A stretch of DNA of 64,000 nucleotides from an uncultured Lachnospiraceae bacterium (GTDB lineage Bacteria; Bacillota; Clostridia; Lachnospirales; Lachnospiraceae), in contig CATLGV010000007.1 of assembly GCA_949948735.1 (NCBI GenBank), forward strand, positions 62,001 through 126,000. Reading direction: 5' to 3'. Shown here in pieces: positions 51,832 through 60,932 of this stretch. Made by a program: the position numbers and the translations under genes. The notes below the pieces were generated by a model. The model was not told the origin of the DNA and searched no databases. It saw only the letters and a list, made by a program, of their open reading frames with translations. Every line of letters starts with the position of its first letter. Position 1 is the first letter of the stretch.

Positions 51832-52275
51832 TCACCGGTTAAACGCTTCAATATTTTTACTGTTGAGCACAAAATCATAATAGTTCAGGTCTTCCCGCTG
51901 CTTCCAGCCTACGTTATGCCAGAACGCGTTACCGACGTCGTTCTTTGTAAACGCAATCAGGCTGACCTTGTTGATGCCTTCCTTTTTCAGGGCGTCCATG
52001 CAGAACACCACCATTGCCTTGCCGATGCCGCGCCTGCGGTAGTCCGGATCCACACACACATGGTACAGGCAGCCGCGTCTGCCGTCGTGCCCGCACAAAA
52101 TCGCGCCGGCTACCCTGCCGTCCTCTATAGCCACGACGCTGGTTGTCGGGTTGCGCTGCAAAAACTTCGCCACGCCTGCCTGCGAATCGTCAATGCTTCT
52201 CATCGAAAAACCCTTGATTCGCATCCAGAGCGCATATACCTGTTCATAATCCCCTATCGTCATCAATCGTACCAT
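51832..52275 (-). CDS. GNAT acetyltransferase at the head of the arg operon
   Basis: A 147-residue acetyltransferase: MTIGDYEQVYALWMRI at the start, acetyl-CoA motif VCVDPDYRRRGIGKAMVVFCMDAL, then KVSLIAFTKNDVGNAFWHNVGW. It is 52 bases upstream of argJ and shares the promoter at 52376-52404. Because it opens the arginine operon, acetylation of glutamate (an ArgA-like task) is possible but not shown; many GNATs with this N-terminus have no known substrate. Confidence 0.85.
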   Translation of the reverse strand: MVRLMTIGDYEQVYALWMRIKGFSMRSIDDSQAGVAKFLQRNPTTSVVAIEDGRVAGAILCGHDGRRGCLYHVCVDPDYRRRGIGKAMVVFCMDALKKEGINKVSLIAFTKNDVGNAFWHNVGWKQREDLNYYDFVLNSKNIEAFNR

Positions 52276-52311
52276 TTATGTAGAAACCGTCCTCTCTCAT
52301 TTCTATTTCCT

Positions 52312-52337
52312 GGGAAACGCTTTAATCAGCGTTTCCC
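52312..52337. repeat. Hairpin in the leader of the arg operon
   Basis: GGGAAACGCT (52312-52321) and AGCGTTTCCC (52328-52337) form a perfect 10-base stem with a 6-base loop. No T tract follows on the reverse strand, so it is more likely an RNA stabiliser or control element than a terminator. Confidence 0.65.
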
Positions 52338-52375
52338 TGTCGCATACCGAAAATTTCAAAAAAGGCAACATGTAT

Positions 52376-52404
52376 ATCATAGTATATAAACGGCAGAAAC
52401 TCAA
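52376..52404 (-). promoter_or_regulatory. Predicted promoter of the GNAT-argJ-argB-argD operon
   Basis: TTGAGT (52399-52404), 17 bases, TATGAT (52376-52381), about 100 bases before the GNAT start. No clear ArgR box overlaps it. Confidence 0.55.
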
Positions 52405-52412
52405 CTGTTTTG

Positions 52413-52751
52413 TCAAACACCGGAAACAGATTTATTCAATGCATTCACCACATACTGATTTAAGGTGATTTTTTGCTGCGCCGCCATCATCGTAATTTGT
52501 TTGTGCAGCTCCGAGGGAATTCTCACATTGAAGCTTCCTTTAAATTCCTTTTCCGGCTCTTTTCCCACCTGCCGGCATAAATCCAGATAATTATCTATGC
52601 AATTGGCAAACATCTGCTTCAACTCCGCAATAGACGACCCGTGAAAGCACAGGGAATCTGCAATTCCAAAGACTTCCCCTATAAACAATTCATCCTCCGC
52701 GTCATAGGTTACAGTAGCATGGTATCCGTTATATTCCAACATAGAGTTCAT
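52413..52751 (-). CDS. hicB: HicB-family antitoxin
   Basis: A 112-residue antitoxin. The N-terminal half is the HicB partial RNase H-like fold (YHATVTYDAEDELFIGEVFGI, SIAELKQMFANCIDNYLDLC); the C-terminal part is a ribbon-helix-helix DNA-binding domain (GSFNVRIPSELHKQITMMAAQQKITLNQYVVNAL). It neutralises HicA and represses the operon, probably through the dyad 53045-53065. ATG 52751 follows AAAGGAGG; a GTG at 52769 overlaps the hicA stop. Confidence 0.92.
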   Translation of the reverse strand: MNSMLEYNGYHATVTYDAEDELFIGEVFGIADSLCFHGSSIAELKQMFANCIDNYLDLCRQVGKEPEKEFKGSFNVRIPSELHKQITMMAAQQKITLNQYVVNALNKSVSGV

Positions 52752-52765
52752 ATAAAAGCCTCCTT

Positions 52766-53023
52766 TCACAGCTCCCCGACATCCTTTAAAAACTGAATTG
52801 TCATTTTAATCTGATAAATATATAGCTCTTTGCCCGGATGCGGCTCGTCAAACTGCAAAATTCTTTTCGTTTTTATGTGAAAATAAGCAATACTTGACCC
52901 GCGCCCGCCAGCGTATTTTTCACACCCACACCTCTTCATTAGTGTATCCAACTCCGCTTTCGTAAAATTCTTCGGAAGCGGCTTTCTGCATAACTTTTCT
53001 AACAAATCTTCCTTTTTGGACAT
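52766..53023 (-). CDS. hicA: HicA-family toxin
   Basis: An 85-residue mRNA interferase candidate with the dsRNA-binding-like HicA fold (KPLPKNFTKAELDTLMKRCGCEKYAGGRGSSIAYFHIKTKRILQFDEPHPG). Catalytic His is expected just after the GRGS turn; SSIAYFH has His a few residues later than in the common GSHH form, so activity might be altered or this is the longer subgroup. It precedes hicB by 14 bases. Confidence 0.9.
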   Translation of the reverse strand: MSKKEDLLEKLCRKPLPKNFTKAELDTLMKRCGCEKYAGGRGSSIAYFHIKTKRILQFDEPHPGKELYIYQIKMTIQFLKDVGEL

Positions 53024-53044
53024 GCCAGTCTCCTATCGCATTTT

Positions 53045-53099
53045 TGCAACTGTTTTTCAGTTGCATTTATATTATATTCCGTGTACTCTGTTTTGTCAA
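53045..53099 (-). promoter_or_regulatory. Consensus promoter of hicAB with operator dyad
   Basis: TTGACA (53094-53099), 17 bases, TATAAT (53071-53076): a full consensus sigma-A promoter. The perfect dyad TGCAACTG-ttttt-CAGTTGCA (53045-53065) covers the start of transcription, fitting autorepression by HicB. Confidence 0.9.
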
Positions 53100-53134
53100 C
53101 AAACCTTCTTATTTACAATTCCTTGCCGCCGCGC

Positions 53135-53887
53135 TCACGCCAGTATCAGTTCCACCGGGCAGTGATCCGAGCCCGTTACCTGCGGGTCAATCCTGGCGTC
53201 CGCAAGGATGCCCGTAAGCGCCTTCGACGCCACAAAATAGTCGATGCGCCACCCGATATTGCGCGCTCTGGCCTGATGCATATAGGACCACCAGGAATAC
53301 GCCCCCGTCGTCTCGGGATAAAAATAGCGAAAGGTATCCACAAAGCCGCTTTCCAGAATCCGCCCAAAGCATCCCCGCTCCTCATCCGTAAAGCCCGCGT
53401 TATGGCGGTTGGTCTTCGGATTCTTCAAATCAATCTCCTGATGCGCCACATTCAGGTCGCCGCAGAAAATAACCGGCTTTGTCTTTTCCAGTTCTTTGAG
53501 ATAATGCAAAAACGCCTCCTCCCACGCCATCCGGTACGCCAGCCTGGTCAGCTCGCGCTGCGCGTTTGGCACATATACCGTCACCACATAATACGCCTCG
53601 TACTCCGCCGTAATCAGACGACCCTCATGGTCATGCTCCGGCACGCCCATGCCGTACGTCACCTGCAGCGGCTTCTCCTTTGTAAAAAGCGCCGTGCCCG
53701 AATACCCCTTTTTCTCCGCGTAATGCCAATATTGATAATATCCGGGAAGCGCCAAATCGTGCTGTCCCTCCTGGAGCTTCGTCTCCTGAATACAGAAAAT
53801 ATCCGCGTCCGCTTCCTCAAAAAAGTCCAAAAACCCCTTCTGCAAACACGCGCGCAGCCCGTTTACGTTCCAAGACACCAGTTTCAT
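53135..53887 (-). CDS. xth: Exodeoxyribonuclease III / AP endonuclease
   Basis: A 250-residue enzyme of the exonuclease-endonuclease-phosphatase superfamily that cuts at abasic sites and removes 3'-blocking groups. Motifs: [26 protein letters not shown] with the metal Glu, [28 protein letters not shown], and the terminal [11 protein letters not shown] with the catalytic Asp-His pair. Length is normal. It is divergent from argG. Confidence 0.96.
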   Translation of the reverse strand: MKLVSWNVNGLRACLQKGFLDFFEEADADIFCIQETKLQEGQHDLALPGYYQYWHYAEKKGYSGTALFTKEKPLQVTYGMGVPEHDHEGRLITAEYEAYYVVTVYVPNAQRELTRLAYRMAWEEAFLHYLKELEKTKPVIFCGDLNVAHQEIDLKNPKTNRHNAGFTDEERGCFGRILESGFVDTFRYFYPETTGAYSWWSYMHQARARNIGWRIDYFVASKALTGILADARIDPQVTGSDHCPVELILA

Positions 53888-54078
53888 ATAGTTTTCGTTC
53901 CTTCCTTATACCGCATTATACCGCATTGTGCCATCCAATTATAAATCCCTTTCCCCAGGCTGGCAGGGATACCTTCGAGCGGCTCCGTGATATATGTGTA
54001 TTTTTATGCAGTTTATTATGTATAATATTCATTGCTTTTTCCTTATTTTACACTTTTACACGTATTTGTCAATATAAA

Positions 54079-54123
54079 ATGAATAAATTTGCACTTGATT
54101 TCTATCCCGTAATGATGTATATT
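54079..54123 (+). promoter_or_regulatory. Predicted promoter of argG with possible ArgR box
   Basis: TTGATT (54095-54100), 17 bases, TATATT (54118-54123). ATGAATAAATTTGCA (54079-54093) just upstream resembles an ArgR/AhrC half-box pair (TGAAT...TTCA type), with mismatches; a second loose copy lies near 54019-54033. Confidence 0.45.
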
Positions 54124-54177
54124 AAGCTTAATGACGTTACCAATATTCACAGGTATATCAAGAAATGGAGGATTATT

Positions 54178-55398
54178 ATGAAGGAAAAAGTAGTTCTGGC
54201 TTATTCAGGCGGTCTGGATACCACCGCAATCATTCCCTGGTTAAAGGAGAATTTTGACTACGAAGTCATCTGCGTCTGCGTCGACTGCGGACAGGAGGAG
54301 GAGCTGGACGGCCTCGAGGAACGCGCAAAATCCTGCGGTGCGGAGAAGCTCTACATCGAGAATGTCATCGACGAGTTCTGCGACGAGTATATCGTTCCCT
54401 GCGTGCAGGCAAACGCCGTCTATGAGAACAAATATCTGCTGGGCACCTCCATGGCAAGGCCGCTGATTGCAAAGAAGCTTGTGGAAATCGCGAGAAAAGA
54501 AGGCGCGACGGCTATCTGCCACGGCGCGACCGGCAAGGGCAACGATCAGATTCGTTTCGAGCTGGGCATCAAGGCGCTTGCACCCGATATTAAGATTATC
54601 GCCGCATGGCGCAATGACAAGTGGACGATGGACTCCCGCGAGTCCGAGATCGAATACTGCAAGGCGCACGGCATCCATCTGCCGTTTTCAGCGGACTCTT
54701 CCTACAGCCGCGACCGGAATATCTGGCACATCAGCCACGAGGGACTCGAGCTTGAGGATCCCGCAAACGAGCCCAACTATGACCATCTGCTTGTGCTGGG
54801 CACCACGCCCGAGAAGGCGCCCGACGAAGGCGAATATGTAACGATGACCTTTGAGAAGGGCGTTCCGGCCTCTGTAAACGGCAGGAAGATGAAGGTATCC
54901 GATATTATCCGGGAGCTGAACCGTCTTGGCGGCAGGCACGGCATCGGTATTGTCGATATCGTGGAGAACCGCGTTGTGGGCATGAAATCCCGTGGCGTGT
55001 ACGAGACGCCGGGCGGCACGATTCTCATGGAAGCGCACCAGCAGCTCGAGGAATTGATTCTGGACCGCGACACCTACACCTTAAAGAAAGAAATGGGCAA
55101 CAAGATGGCCGATACCGTTTATGAGGGCAAATGGTTCACCCCCAAGCGCGAAGCCATTCAGGCCTTTATTGAAAAGACACAGGAATATGTTACCGGCGAG
55201 GTCCGCTTCAAGCTTTACAAGGGCAATATCATCAAGGCCGGCGAGACCAGCCCCTACACCCTGTACAACGAGAGCATCGCTTCCTTCAAGACCGGCGATT
55301 TGTACGACCATCACGACGCGGAGGGCTTTATCAACCTCTTCGGCCTGTCCTGCAAGGTACGCGCGATGAAGATGCAGGAAGTAAACGGAGAAAAATAA
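54178..55398 (+). CDS. argG: Argininosuccinate synthase
   Basis: ArgG joins citrulline and aspartate using ATP. The 406-residue protein begins MKEKVVLAYSGGLDTTAIIPWL, which carries the PP-loop SGGLDT, followed by GNDQIRFE, YSRDRNIWHISHEG and the C-terminal YLGKK-like tail replaced here by FGLSCKVRAMK. ATG 54178 with GGAGG nine bases upstream was chosen; an upstream frame from 53926 lacks support. argH is not adjacent; a DUF1294 gene follows by 33 bases. Confidence 0.97.
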   Translation: MKEKVVLAYSGGLDTTAIIPWLKENFDYEVICVCVDCGQEEELDGLEERAKSCGAEKLYIENVIDEFCDEYIVPCVQANAVYENKYLLGTSMARPLIAKKLVEIARKEGATAICHGATGKGNDQIRFELGIKALAPDIKIIAAWRNDKWTMDSRESEIEYCKAHGIHLPFSADSSYSRDRNIWHISHEGLELEDPANEPNYDHLLVLGTTPEKAPDEGEYVTMTFEKGVPASVNGRKMKVSDIIRELNRLGGRHGIGIVDIVENRVVGMKSRGVYETPGGTILMEAHQQLEELILDRDTYTLKKEMGNKMADTVYEGKWFTPKREAIQAFIEKTQEYVTGEVRFKLYKGNIIKAGETSPYTLYNESIASFKTGDLYDHHDAEGFINLFGLSCKVRAMKMQEVNGEK

Positions 55399-55431
55399 AA
55401 CAAACCGACTACATAAGAAAAGAGGTACACT

Positions 55432-55725
55432 ATGCTTGTAATCAGCATCATTGCAGGATATTTCGCAGTGGTGAACCTTTTAGGGTTCGCGTTGATGGGC
55501 ATCGATAAACGGAGGGCAGTCAAAAGGCTCTGGAGAATTCCGGAGTCTACCCTCTTTATTATTGCGATTATCGGCGGCAGCCTCGGCTCCATCCTTGGCA
55601 TGCAGATTTTCCGCCACAAGACCAGGCACTGGTATTTTGTATACGGCATGTCGGCCATCCTGCTCTTGCAGATAATTGCTGTCGTGGCGCTTTTGAAATC
55701 GCCAATCGAGTTTTCAATTATGTAG
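55432..55725 (+). CDS. DUF1294 family small membrane protein
   Basis: A 97-residue protein with two or three membrane helices and the family core NLLGFALMGIDKRRAVKRLWRIPESTLFIIAIIGGSLGSILGMQIFRHKTRHWYF. The function is unknown. It has its own AGAGG ribosome site and probably reads from the argG promoter. A terminator follows. Confidence 0.88.
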   Translation: MLVISIIAGYFAVVNLLGFALMGIDKRRAVKRLWRIPESTLFIIAIIGGSLGSILGMQIFRHKTRHWYFVYGMSAILLLQIIAVVALLKSPIEFSIM

Positions 55726-55747
55726 CCTCCCGATCCAATATTTTATT

Positions 55748-55780
55748 GCACAGCTGCAGCCGGCTGTGCTATTCTTTTTA
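55748..55780 (+). terminator. Terminator after argG-DUF1294
   Basis: GCACAGC (55748-55754) and GCTGTGC (55763-55769) form a 7-base stem, followed by TATTCTTTTTA. Confidence 0.8.
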
Positions 55781-55870
55781 TAGGATCCGGCGTCAAAGTG
55801 GACGCCTGTATGTATCGGTATTGCCCTGAGGAGGCTTTTTATATTTTAGCATGATTGGAGGAAACGGGAT

Positions 55871-56584
55871 ATGCATGTTGCGATTTGTGATGATAATGTA
55901 GCGGACAGAAGGCACATGGAACGCCTTCTCTCAAGAGAATCGGACAAGAGGGCCGGCACGCCCAACATTCTGTATATTGATTCCTACGGAGACAAGGACC
56001 ACTTCCTTCGGACGCCGCTGAAATACAATATTGTGTTTATGGACATGACTGCCCGTGAAGGCCTTGTGGAAGAAATCCTTGCGGGGCTGGAGGAGCAGGG
56101 CTTTCACGCCCCGCTGGTATTGTATTCTTCAACAGTGGACTATACCGCTATTCCGAATCTGCCGGATTATGTAGTCCACGCCCAAAAGCCATATCTGCCG
56201 GAGCCGCTGCCGGAGCTTTTAGCGCTGGGCGACCGCAATGTGCTGGGAAACGTCGTCACCATACAGGTGCACCAGAAGACGGTGCTGCAGCACGTCCCCA
56301 AGAACGAGATCCTGTATGCAGTCCCCGATAACACGGGCCGGTATTCCCTGTACCTGACAAACAACACTGCCGTCGAAATCGATGAGGATATCCATATGCT
56401 GCGGCATATTTTTGAACCGTTTGACGAGCTGCAGCTGGTCAACAAGACCTGCTTTGCCAACTTCCGGTATGTGTCGGAGATTCTGCCGCTTTCCATTTTT
56501 ATGCAGGATTACCGCAAGATCCGCATCTCACCGTTGCGTTATCAGAAATACAAATGGCTCAAGGAAGGAATGATTCTGGATTAA
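55871..56584 (+). CDS. LytTR-type response regulator
   Basis: A 237-residue regulator. The N-terminal receiver (MHVAICDDNVADRRHM, Asp in YNIVFMDMTAREG, Lys in VHAQKPY) lacks the usual MPGMDG loop after the phospho-acceptor. The C-terminal part from about residue 130 is a LytTR DNA-binding domain (VTIQVHQKTVLQHVPKNEILY, LVNKTCFANFRYVSEI). No kinase gene is adjacent, so it is an orphan. Its ribosome site GGAGG is clear. It converges on the membrane protein downstream, with a shared terminator. Confidence 0.85.
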   Translation: MHVAICDDNVADRRHMERLLSRESDKRAGTPNILYIDSYGDKDHFLRTPLKYNIVFMDMTAREGLVEEILAGLEEQGFHAPLVLYSSTVDYTAIPNLPDYVVHAQKPYLPEPLPELLALGDRNVLGNVVTIQVHQKTVLQHVPKNEILYAVPDNTGRYSLYLTNNTAVEIDEDIHMLRHIFEPFDELQLVNKTCFANFRYVSEILPLSIFMQDYRKIRISPLRYQKYKWLKEGMILD

Positions 56585-56594
56585 CCGATAACCC

Positions 56595-56624
56595 AAAAGC
56601 GCTGACAGCATCGTCAGCGCTTTT
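56595..56624. terminator. Bidirectional terminator between the LytTR gene and the convergent membrane protein gene
   Basis: AAAAGCGCTGAC (56595-56606) and GTCAGCGCTTTT (56613-56624) make a perfect 12-base stem with loop AGCATC; both strands end in a T tract. The stop codon of the reverse gene (56614-56616) is inside the stem. Confidence 0.9.
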
Positions 56625-57831
56625 CCTGCGGCGTCACATACACCGCTTTCCCGTCCTCAAAATAAATCGAACCAATACCCTCTTCAGCAAGCGCCCGGAG
56701 CGCGTCCTCGCGAAAGCTGTCCGAGATATAAACCGGCGCTGCACGCAGCGCAAGCTCCGCGCACCCACGCTCTCCGGAATACATCACCAGATTGTCCAGC
56801 GCGCTCCTGTTCAGGCCGTCGGCGATATCCAGATAGGGCGTCCTGATTTGTCCGTCTGCCAGCTCATAATAATGCCTGCTGTCAAGACTGTTAAGCGGAT
56901 AACCGCGCAGAAAAACAATACTTTCAGGCCCCGTATACCGCATCGTCTCCGCCTGATAAACCGTCTGCTCCGAACGGTTGTACAGCGCAAACGCGTACTG
57001 CGTGCCGCGCCCGTCCAGATTACGGACAAATCCGTCATAGCTGGATATACAGCCGGCGCTGTATCCGTCCGCTGTCAGCCTCTGCGCCAGATAATCCGTC
57101 ATAAACGCGTTTTTCATCCAATAAAAATCGATAAAGCTCTCCACTCCGTTCGCCGAGGCGTATTGCAGATATGCCTCAGAAACCTTCAGCACGACCCGGT
57201 TCCCGTCAAGAAGCTGCAAATCAACCGCCCCGGGATCCCGCGCAAATGCCGCCAGTGCGTCAAAGTCCGCCCGAACCGCCTCACTCAGATGCGGATCAAA
57301 GTTTACCAGCTCCGAGTCGTCATGGCAATAAAATATATTGTCGTAATACGCATAAGCCGGCGCCAGATACAGATACCGGCTCCCGCAGCGCTGTACCAGC
57401 GAAAATGCCTGGTACAGTGACGCGTCCACCGTAATCGTCTCGTTCGGATGCTGATTGATATACCGGACATTGCTGATTCCCTCATACAGCATATCATTGT
57501 CGAAAAGCCGGTATGACGTCTGCAATGCCTCCGTATAAAGCGCCGTAAGCGCTTTCTTCTCCGCCGACGCCGACAAATCGCCGCTGCCCAGCTCATACAG
57601 CAGGACGAACTCCTCCCTGCCCGACAGCGCAGCGGCGTTGTCCGCCGCAATCTCCTGCCATCCGGATTCTGCCGCGAAATACGAATACAGGGCATAACCA
57701 AGCGCTGCCATGCCGATTACAAGCAGCAGCGCCGTTAAAATGGTTCTTTGTTTTATATGCCTCTTTGAAAGCTCAATCTTTTCTACCGGCTTTGGACGCG
57801 GTATATTCCGGTTTCCCGCTCTTCGTCCCAA
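56614..57831 (-). CDS. Membrane-anchored protein of unknown function at the end of the opp operon
   Basis: A 405-residue protein not recognised as a known family. A cytoplasmic basic leader of about 30 residues is followed by one membrane helix (TILTALLLVIGMAALGYALYSYF, about 30-52); the rest should lie outside. That part reads like an alpha/beta domain and includes LDGNRVVLKVSEAYLQYASANG and SAGCISSYDGFVRNLDGRGTQYAFALYN; a weak likeness to ApbE-type FMN transferase folds was considered but not supported by key motifs. It starts one base after the OppF-like gene ends and ends in a terminator stem, so it belongs to the operon and may assist the transporter. Confidence 0.7.
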   Translation of the reverse strand: MGRRAGNRNIPRPKPVEKIELSKRHIKQRTILTALLLVIGMAALGYALYSYFAAESGWQEIAADNAAALSGREEFVLLYELGSGDLSASAEKKALTALYTEALQTSYRLFDNDMLYEGISNVRYINQHPNETITVDASLYQAFSLVQRCGSRYLYLAPAYAYYDNIFYCHDDSELVNFDPHLSEAVRADFDALAAFARDPGAVDLQLLDGNRVVLKVSEAYLQYASANGVESFIDFYWMKNAFMTDYLAQRLTADGYSAGCISSYDGFVRNLDGRGTQYAFALYNRSEQTVYQAETMRYTGPESIVFLRGYPLNSLDSRHYYELADGQIRTPYLDIADGLNRSALDNLVMYSGERGCAELALRAAPVYISDSFREDALRALAEEGIGSIYFEDGKAVYVTPQEKR

Positions 57832-57832
57832 T

Positions 57833-59164
57833 CTAAACCACCACCATCAGGAGCAGTAACAGGAACAACGCGACAATCACGCCAAGCGTAATAAAACCGA
57901 TAACTGCGCCCTTCCTGCAGGCTCTGTAATTGCGGTAATGATGAAAATGCTTAAAGACAAAAGCCGCAATAATGCCAAGTATCGGCAAAAAGAACGATGC
58001 CACCGCATACCAGCCGCTGCCGGTATCGTGAAGCGGCGTCTGCAAAAGCTCGTCTGAAGCGGAAGCGCTTTGGGCTGTATCGCCTTCTGAAGCCGCGTTT
58101 TCCAGGGCCTCCTTTTCCTCCGGCGTCACAATCGTGATTGATTTGAGCCGCTCGCCCTTCTCGCGTATCGCCTTGTACTCCTCAATCTCTTTCTTATTGC
58201 CGTACACATAGTGATCATGCCCGATACATACAAACTCCGGTTTGTCCTCGCTGTAATCGTGGATGGACGGATCATAGGTATAGAGCACCTTATTCTTCTC
58301 CAGCTTCGGATCCGGAATCGGGATTGCCGAAATCAGGGAATGCGTATACGGGTGCAGCGGGAAGTCAAACAGCTCCTCCGCATCCGCAACCTCCACAATA
58401 TTGCCCTTATAGATAACGCCGATTCGGTCGGATATAAAGCGGACAATGGAAAGGTCATGCGCAATGAACAGATACGTAAGCCCCTTCTCCTCCTGGAATT
58501 TCTTTAACAGATTCAGGACCTGCGCACGAATGGATACGTCCAACGCGGAAATCGGCTCATCCGCGACCACCAGCTCCGGCTCCATAACCATCGCGCGGGC
58601 CAGACCAATTCGCTGACGCTGCCCGCCGGAAAACTCATGCGGATACCGGGTCAGATGCTCCGGCAGCAGGCCTACCTCGTCTATGATGCGCTCCACCTTG
58701 CGGACACGGTCGGCCTCGTTCTCAAACAGGTGAAAGTTGTACAGGCCCTCCGAAATAATGTAGTCCACCGTCGCACGTTCATTCAGCGACGCCGCCGGAT
58801 CCTGGAATACCATCTGGATATTCCGGATAACCTCCCGGTCCAGAGAATGCGAAATCTTTCCGGAAATCGGCACGCCCTTATACAAAATCTCTCCCTTAGC
58901 CAAAGGATTGACACGGATAACCGCTCTTCCGATCGTTGTCTTGCCGGAACCCGACTCTCCTACCAGTGAGAAGGTCTCGCCCTTGTAGATATCAAAGGAG
59001 GCGTTGCGAACCGCCTTTACGGCTTCCTCGCCCTTCCCAAAGGTGATATCGATATTCTTGATTGACAGTAATATTTCCCTGCCGTTCTCGTCGACAGGAC
59101 CATGCTCCGGAAAATGGGAAACACGGCGTTCGTTTTCTTTCTTTTGCTTAGCCACGGCTCTCAT
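57833..59164 (-). CDS. oppF: Peptide ABC transporter ATPase, OppF-like, with C-terminal membrane helices
   Basis: A 443-residue ATPase with Walker [10 protein letters not shown], signature [16 protein letters not shown], Walker [13 protein letters not shown] and the oligopeptide-type C-terminal region ([16 protein letters not shown]). Usual OppF is about 320-330 residues. Here about 60 residues at the end form two membrane helices (around residues 389-405 and 421-443), preceded by an acidic linker ([20 protein letters not shown]). This tail would tether the ATPase to the membrane, unusual for the family. It lies 4 bases after oppD. Confidence 0.92.
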   Translation of the reverse strand: MRAVAKQKKENERRVSHFPEHGPVDENGREILLSIKNIDITFGKGEEAVKAVRNASFDIYKGETFSLVGESGSGKTTIGRAVIRVNPLAKGEILYKGVPISGKISHSLDREVIRNIQMVFQDPAASLNERATVDYIISEGLYNFHLFENEADRVRKVERIIDEVGLLPEHLTRYPHEFSGGQRQRIGLARAMVMEPELVVADEPISALDVSIRAQVLNLLKKFQEEKGLTYLFIAHDLSIVRFISDRIGVIYKGNIVEVADAEELFDFPLHPYTHSLISAIPIPDPKLEKNKVLYTYDPSIHDYSEDKPEFVCIGHDHYVYGNKKEIEEYKAIREKGERLKSITIVTPEEKEALENAASEGDTAQSASASDELLQTPLHDTGSGWYAVASFFLPILGIIAAFVFKHFHHYRNYRACRKGAVIGFITLGVIVALFLLLLLMVVV

Positions 59165-59168
59165 CCTC

Positions 59169-60920
59169 CTATATATTAAATGATTTCTGCAGCTTCTCGT
59201 GAATGTCCTGGATGCCCTCCGGCTTCTGAATCTTCGGAGCGCGCGGGTCTAACAGCCAGGTCTTGGCGTAATGCGTATCGCTTACCCGGAACATCGGCGG
59301 CTCCTCCAGCGTATCCACCTTGAGACAGTACGGATTCCGGGGAGCAAAGGGATCGCCCACGATCGTGTTGTACAGCGACGGCGGCGTACCCGTAATCGAA
59401 TACAGCTTGGTATTTCTCTCGGCAAGCTGCGGCAGCGACGAAAGCAGCGCCCATGTATACGGATGGCGCGGGTCGTAGAAGACCTCCTCCACCGTGCCCA
59501 GCTCTACGATCTGCCCCGCGTACAGCACGGCGACACGATCCGCAATATTCGCAACCACGCCCAAATCATGCGTGATGAAAACCGTCGTATAGTGGAATTC
59601 CTTCTGCAAATCCTTGATCAGCTGCAAAATCTGCGCCTGAATCGTAACATCCAGCGCCGTCGTAGGCTCATCGCAGATTAAAATCTTCGGCTGGCAGGAC
59701 AGCGCAATCGCAATCACGATTCGCTGGCGCATACCACCGGAATACTGGAAGGGATAGTCGTCATAACGCGCCGCCGCGTTGGGAATGCCGACCTTGCCCA
59801 TCAGCTCCAGCGCACGTGCGCGCGCCTCAAGCTCCGAGCACCCCTGATGCTTGATAATAATCGAGCTGATTTGCTTTCCAATCGTCACAATCGGATTGAG
59901 CGACGTCATCGGATCCTGGAAGACCGTCGCGATCTTACCGCCGCGAATCTGGCTCCAGTCCTTCGCGTATTTTACATTGGCAAGATTGAGGACGCATGTC
60001 CCGTGCAGCTTATCCGCCGTCTCGTCCAGATACCGCACCCGGAACGCAACCGTGTCAAAAATCGCGTTGCGCTGTCCCTCGTCTGAAATGTCCACGCCCA
60101 GCTGCATCGCTTTTTTAAACGCCTTCAAAAGGCCCAGAATCATCTGAAGCCGTTTGCCAAAGCCATACCGGCCGACAGAAAGATAAAATTCCTTCGCCAG
60201 CACCTCGTTGCGCTTTATCGTATCCTGCGTAATCTCCGCATGGATTTCCTTTTCATACTTCGCACGCAGCGCCGCCAGCTTCTCGTCATACTGCTGAAGA
60301 TATTTCTTATCTGCCAGAGCGGCCTTCTTTTTGTCCTGTGCCAGCTGCCTGCTGCGCTTTTGCGCCGCCTTCATCTGATCGTCCAGCGCCGCGATGCTGC
60401 GGGCCGCCTCCTTGATCTTGTCCTTCTCCCTGGAAGGGTCGTACGTCTGTCTCAGATTATAGGCTTCCGCACGCTTCACCGCCAGCTCCTTCAGCTCGCG
60501 GTCAATCGCTTCCTGCTCTTCACTGCTTAAGCCGCTCTTTGCGCGCTTCTCCGATTCCAGCGCGAGAATTTCCTGATACGTCTCCGCGCCAAACTCCAGC
60601 CGCGCGTATCCGTTTAACTTATTCAGCGCATACGCAATGCATTTCCGGGCTACCGTACCGTTGTACACCGTCGTATCGGACAGCTCCTCGTCGTTAAAAA
60701 TAATATGCCCGTTGTCAATAAATCCGTTGCCCTCCAGCATCCCCGCAAAGGTCTTCGTGAATACGGACTTGCCGGAGCCGGACTCGCCCACAATCGCAAT
60801 GGACTCATTCTCATAAATATCCAGCGAAATCCCGCGGATTGCAGTCAGTATCCTGCCGCGGACGCGGAATTTCACTTCCAGATCCTTAATTGATAGTAAT
60901 ACTTTCCTCTTGTCTTCCAT
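59169..60920 (-). CDS. oppD: Peptide ABC transporter ATPase, OppD-like, with a large coiled-coil insertion
   Basis: A 583-residue ATPase against a usual 320-350. Walker A GESGSGKS is at residues 45-52, the Q-loop glutamine in [12 protein letters not shown] at 335, signature YSGGMRQR at 393-400, and Walker [13 protein letters not shown] from 413. The gap between Walker A and the Q-loop is therefore about 245 residues longer than normal, filled by a charged helical insert (residues about 80-325) rich in Lys, Glu and Ala, likely a coiled coil. The C-terminal oligopeptide-type motif ([17 protein letters not shown]) is normal. It begins 12 bases after oppC. Confidence 0.92.
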   Translation of the reverse strand: MEDKRKVLLSIKDLEVKFRVRGRILTAIRGISLDIYENESIAIVGESGSGKSVFTKTFAGMLEGNGFIDNGHIIFNDEELSDTTVYNGTVARKCIAYALNKLNGYARLEFGAETYQEILALESEKRAKSGLSSEEQEAIDRELKELAVKRAEAYNLRQTYDPSREKDKIKEAARSIAALDDQMKAAQKRSRQLAQDKKKAALADKKYLQQYDEKLAALRAKYEKEIHAEITQDTIKRNEVLAKEFYLSVGRYGFGKRLQMILGLLKAFKKAMQLGVDISDEGQRNAIFDTVAFRVRYLDETADKLHGTCVLNLANVKYAKDWSQIRGGKIATVFQDPMTSLNPIVTIGKQISSIIIKHQGCSELEARARALELMGKVGIPNAAARYDDYPFQYSGGMRQRIVIAIALSCQPKILICDEPTTALDVTIQAQILQLIKDLQKEFHYTTVFITHDLGVVANIADRVAVLYAGQIVELGTVEEVFYDPRHPYTWALLSSLPQLAERNTKLYSITGTPPSLYNTIVGDPFAPRNPYCLKVDTLEEPPMFRVSDTHYAKTWLLDPRAPKIQKPEGIQDIHEKLQKSFNI

Positions 60921-60932
60921 ACCGGCTTCCCC

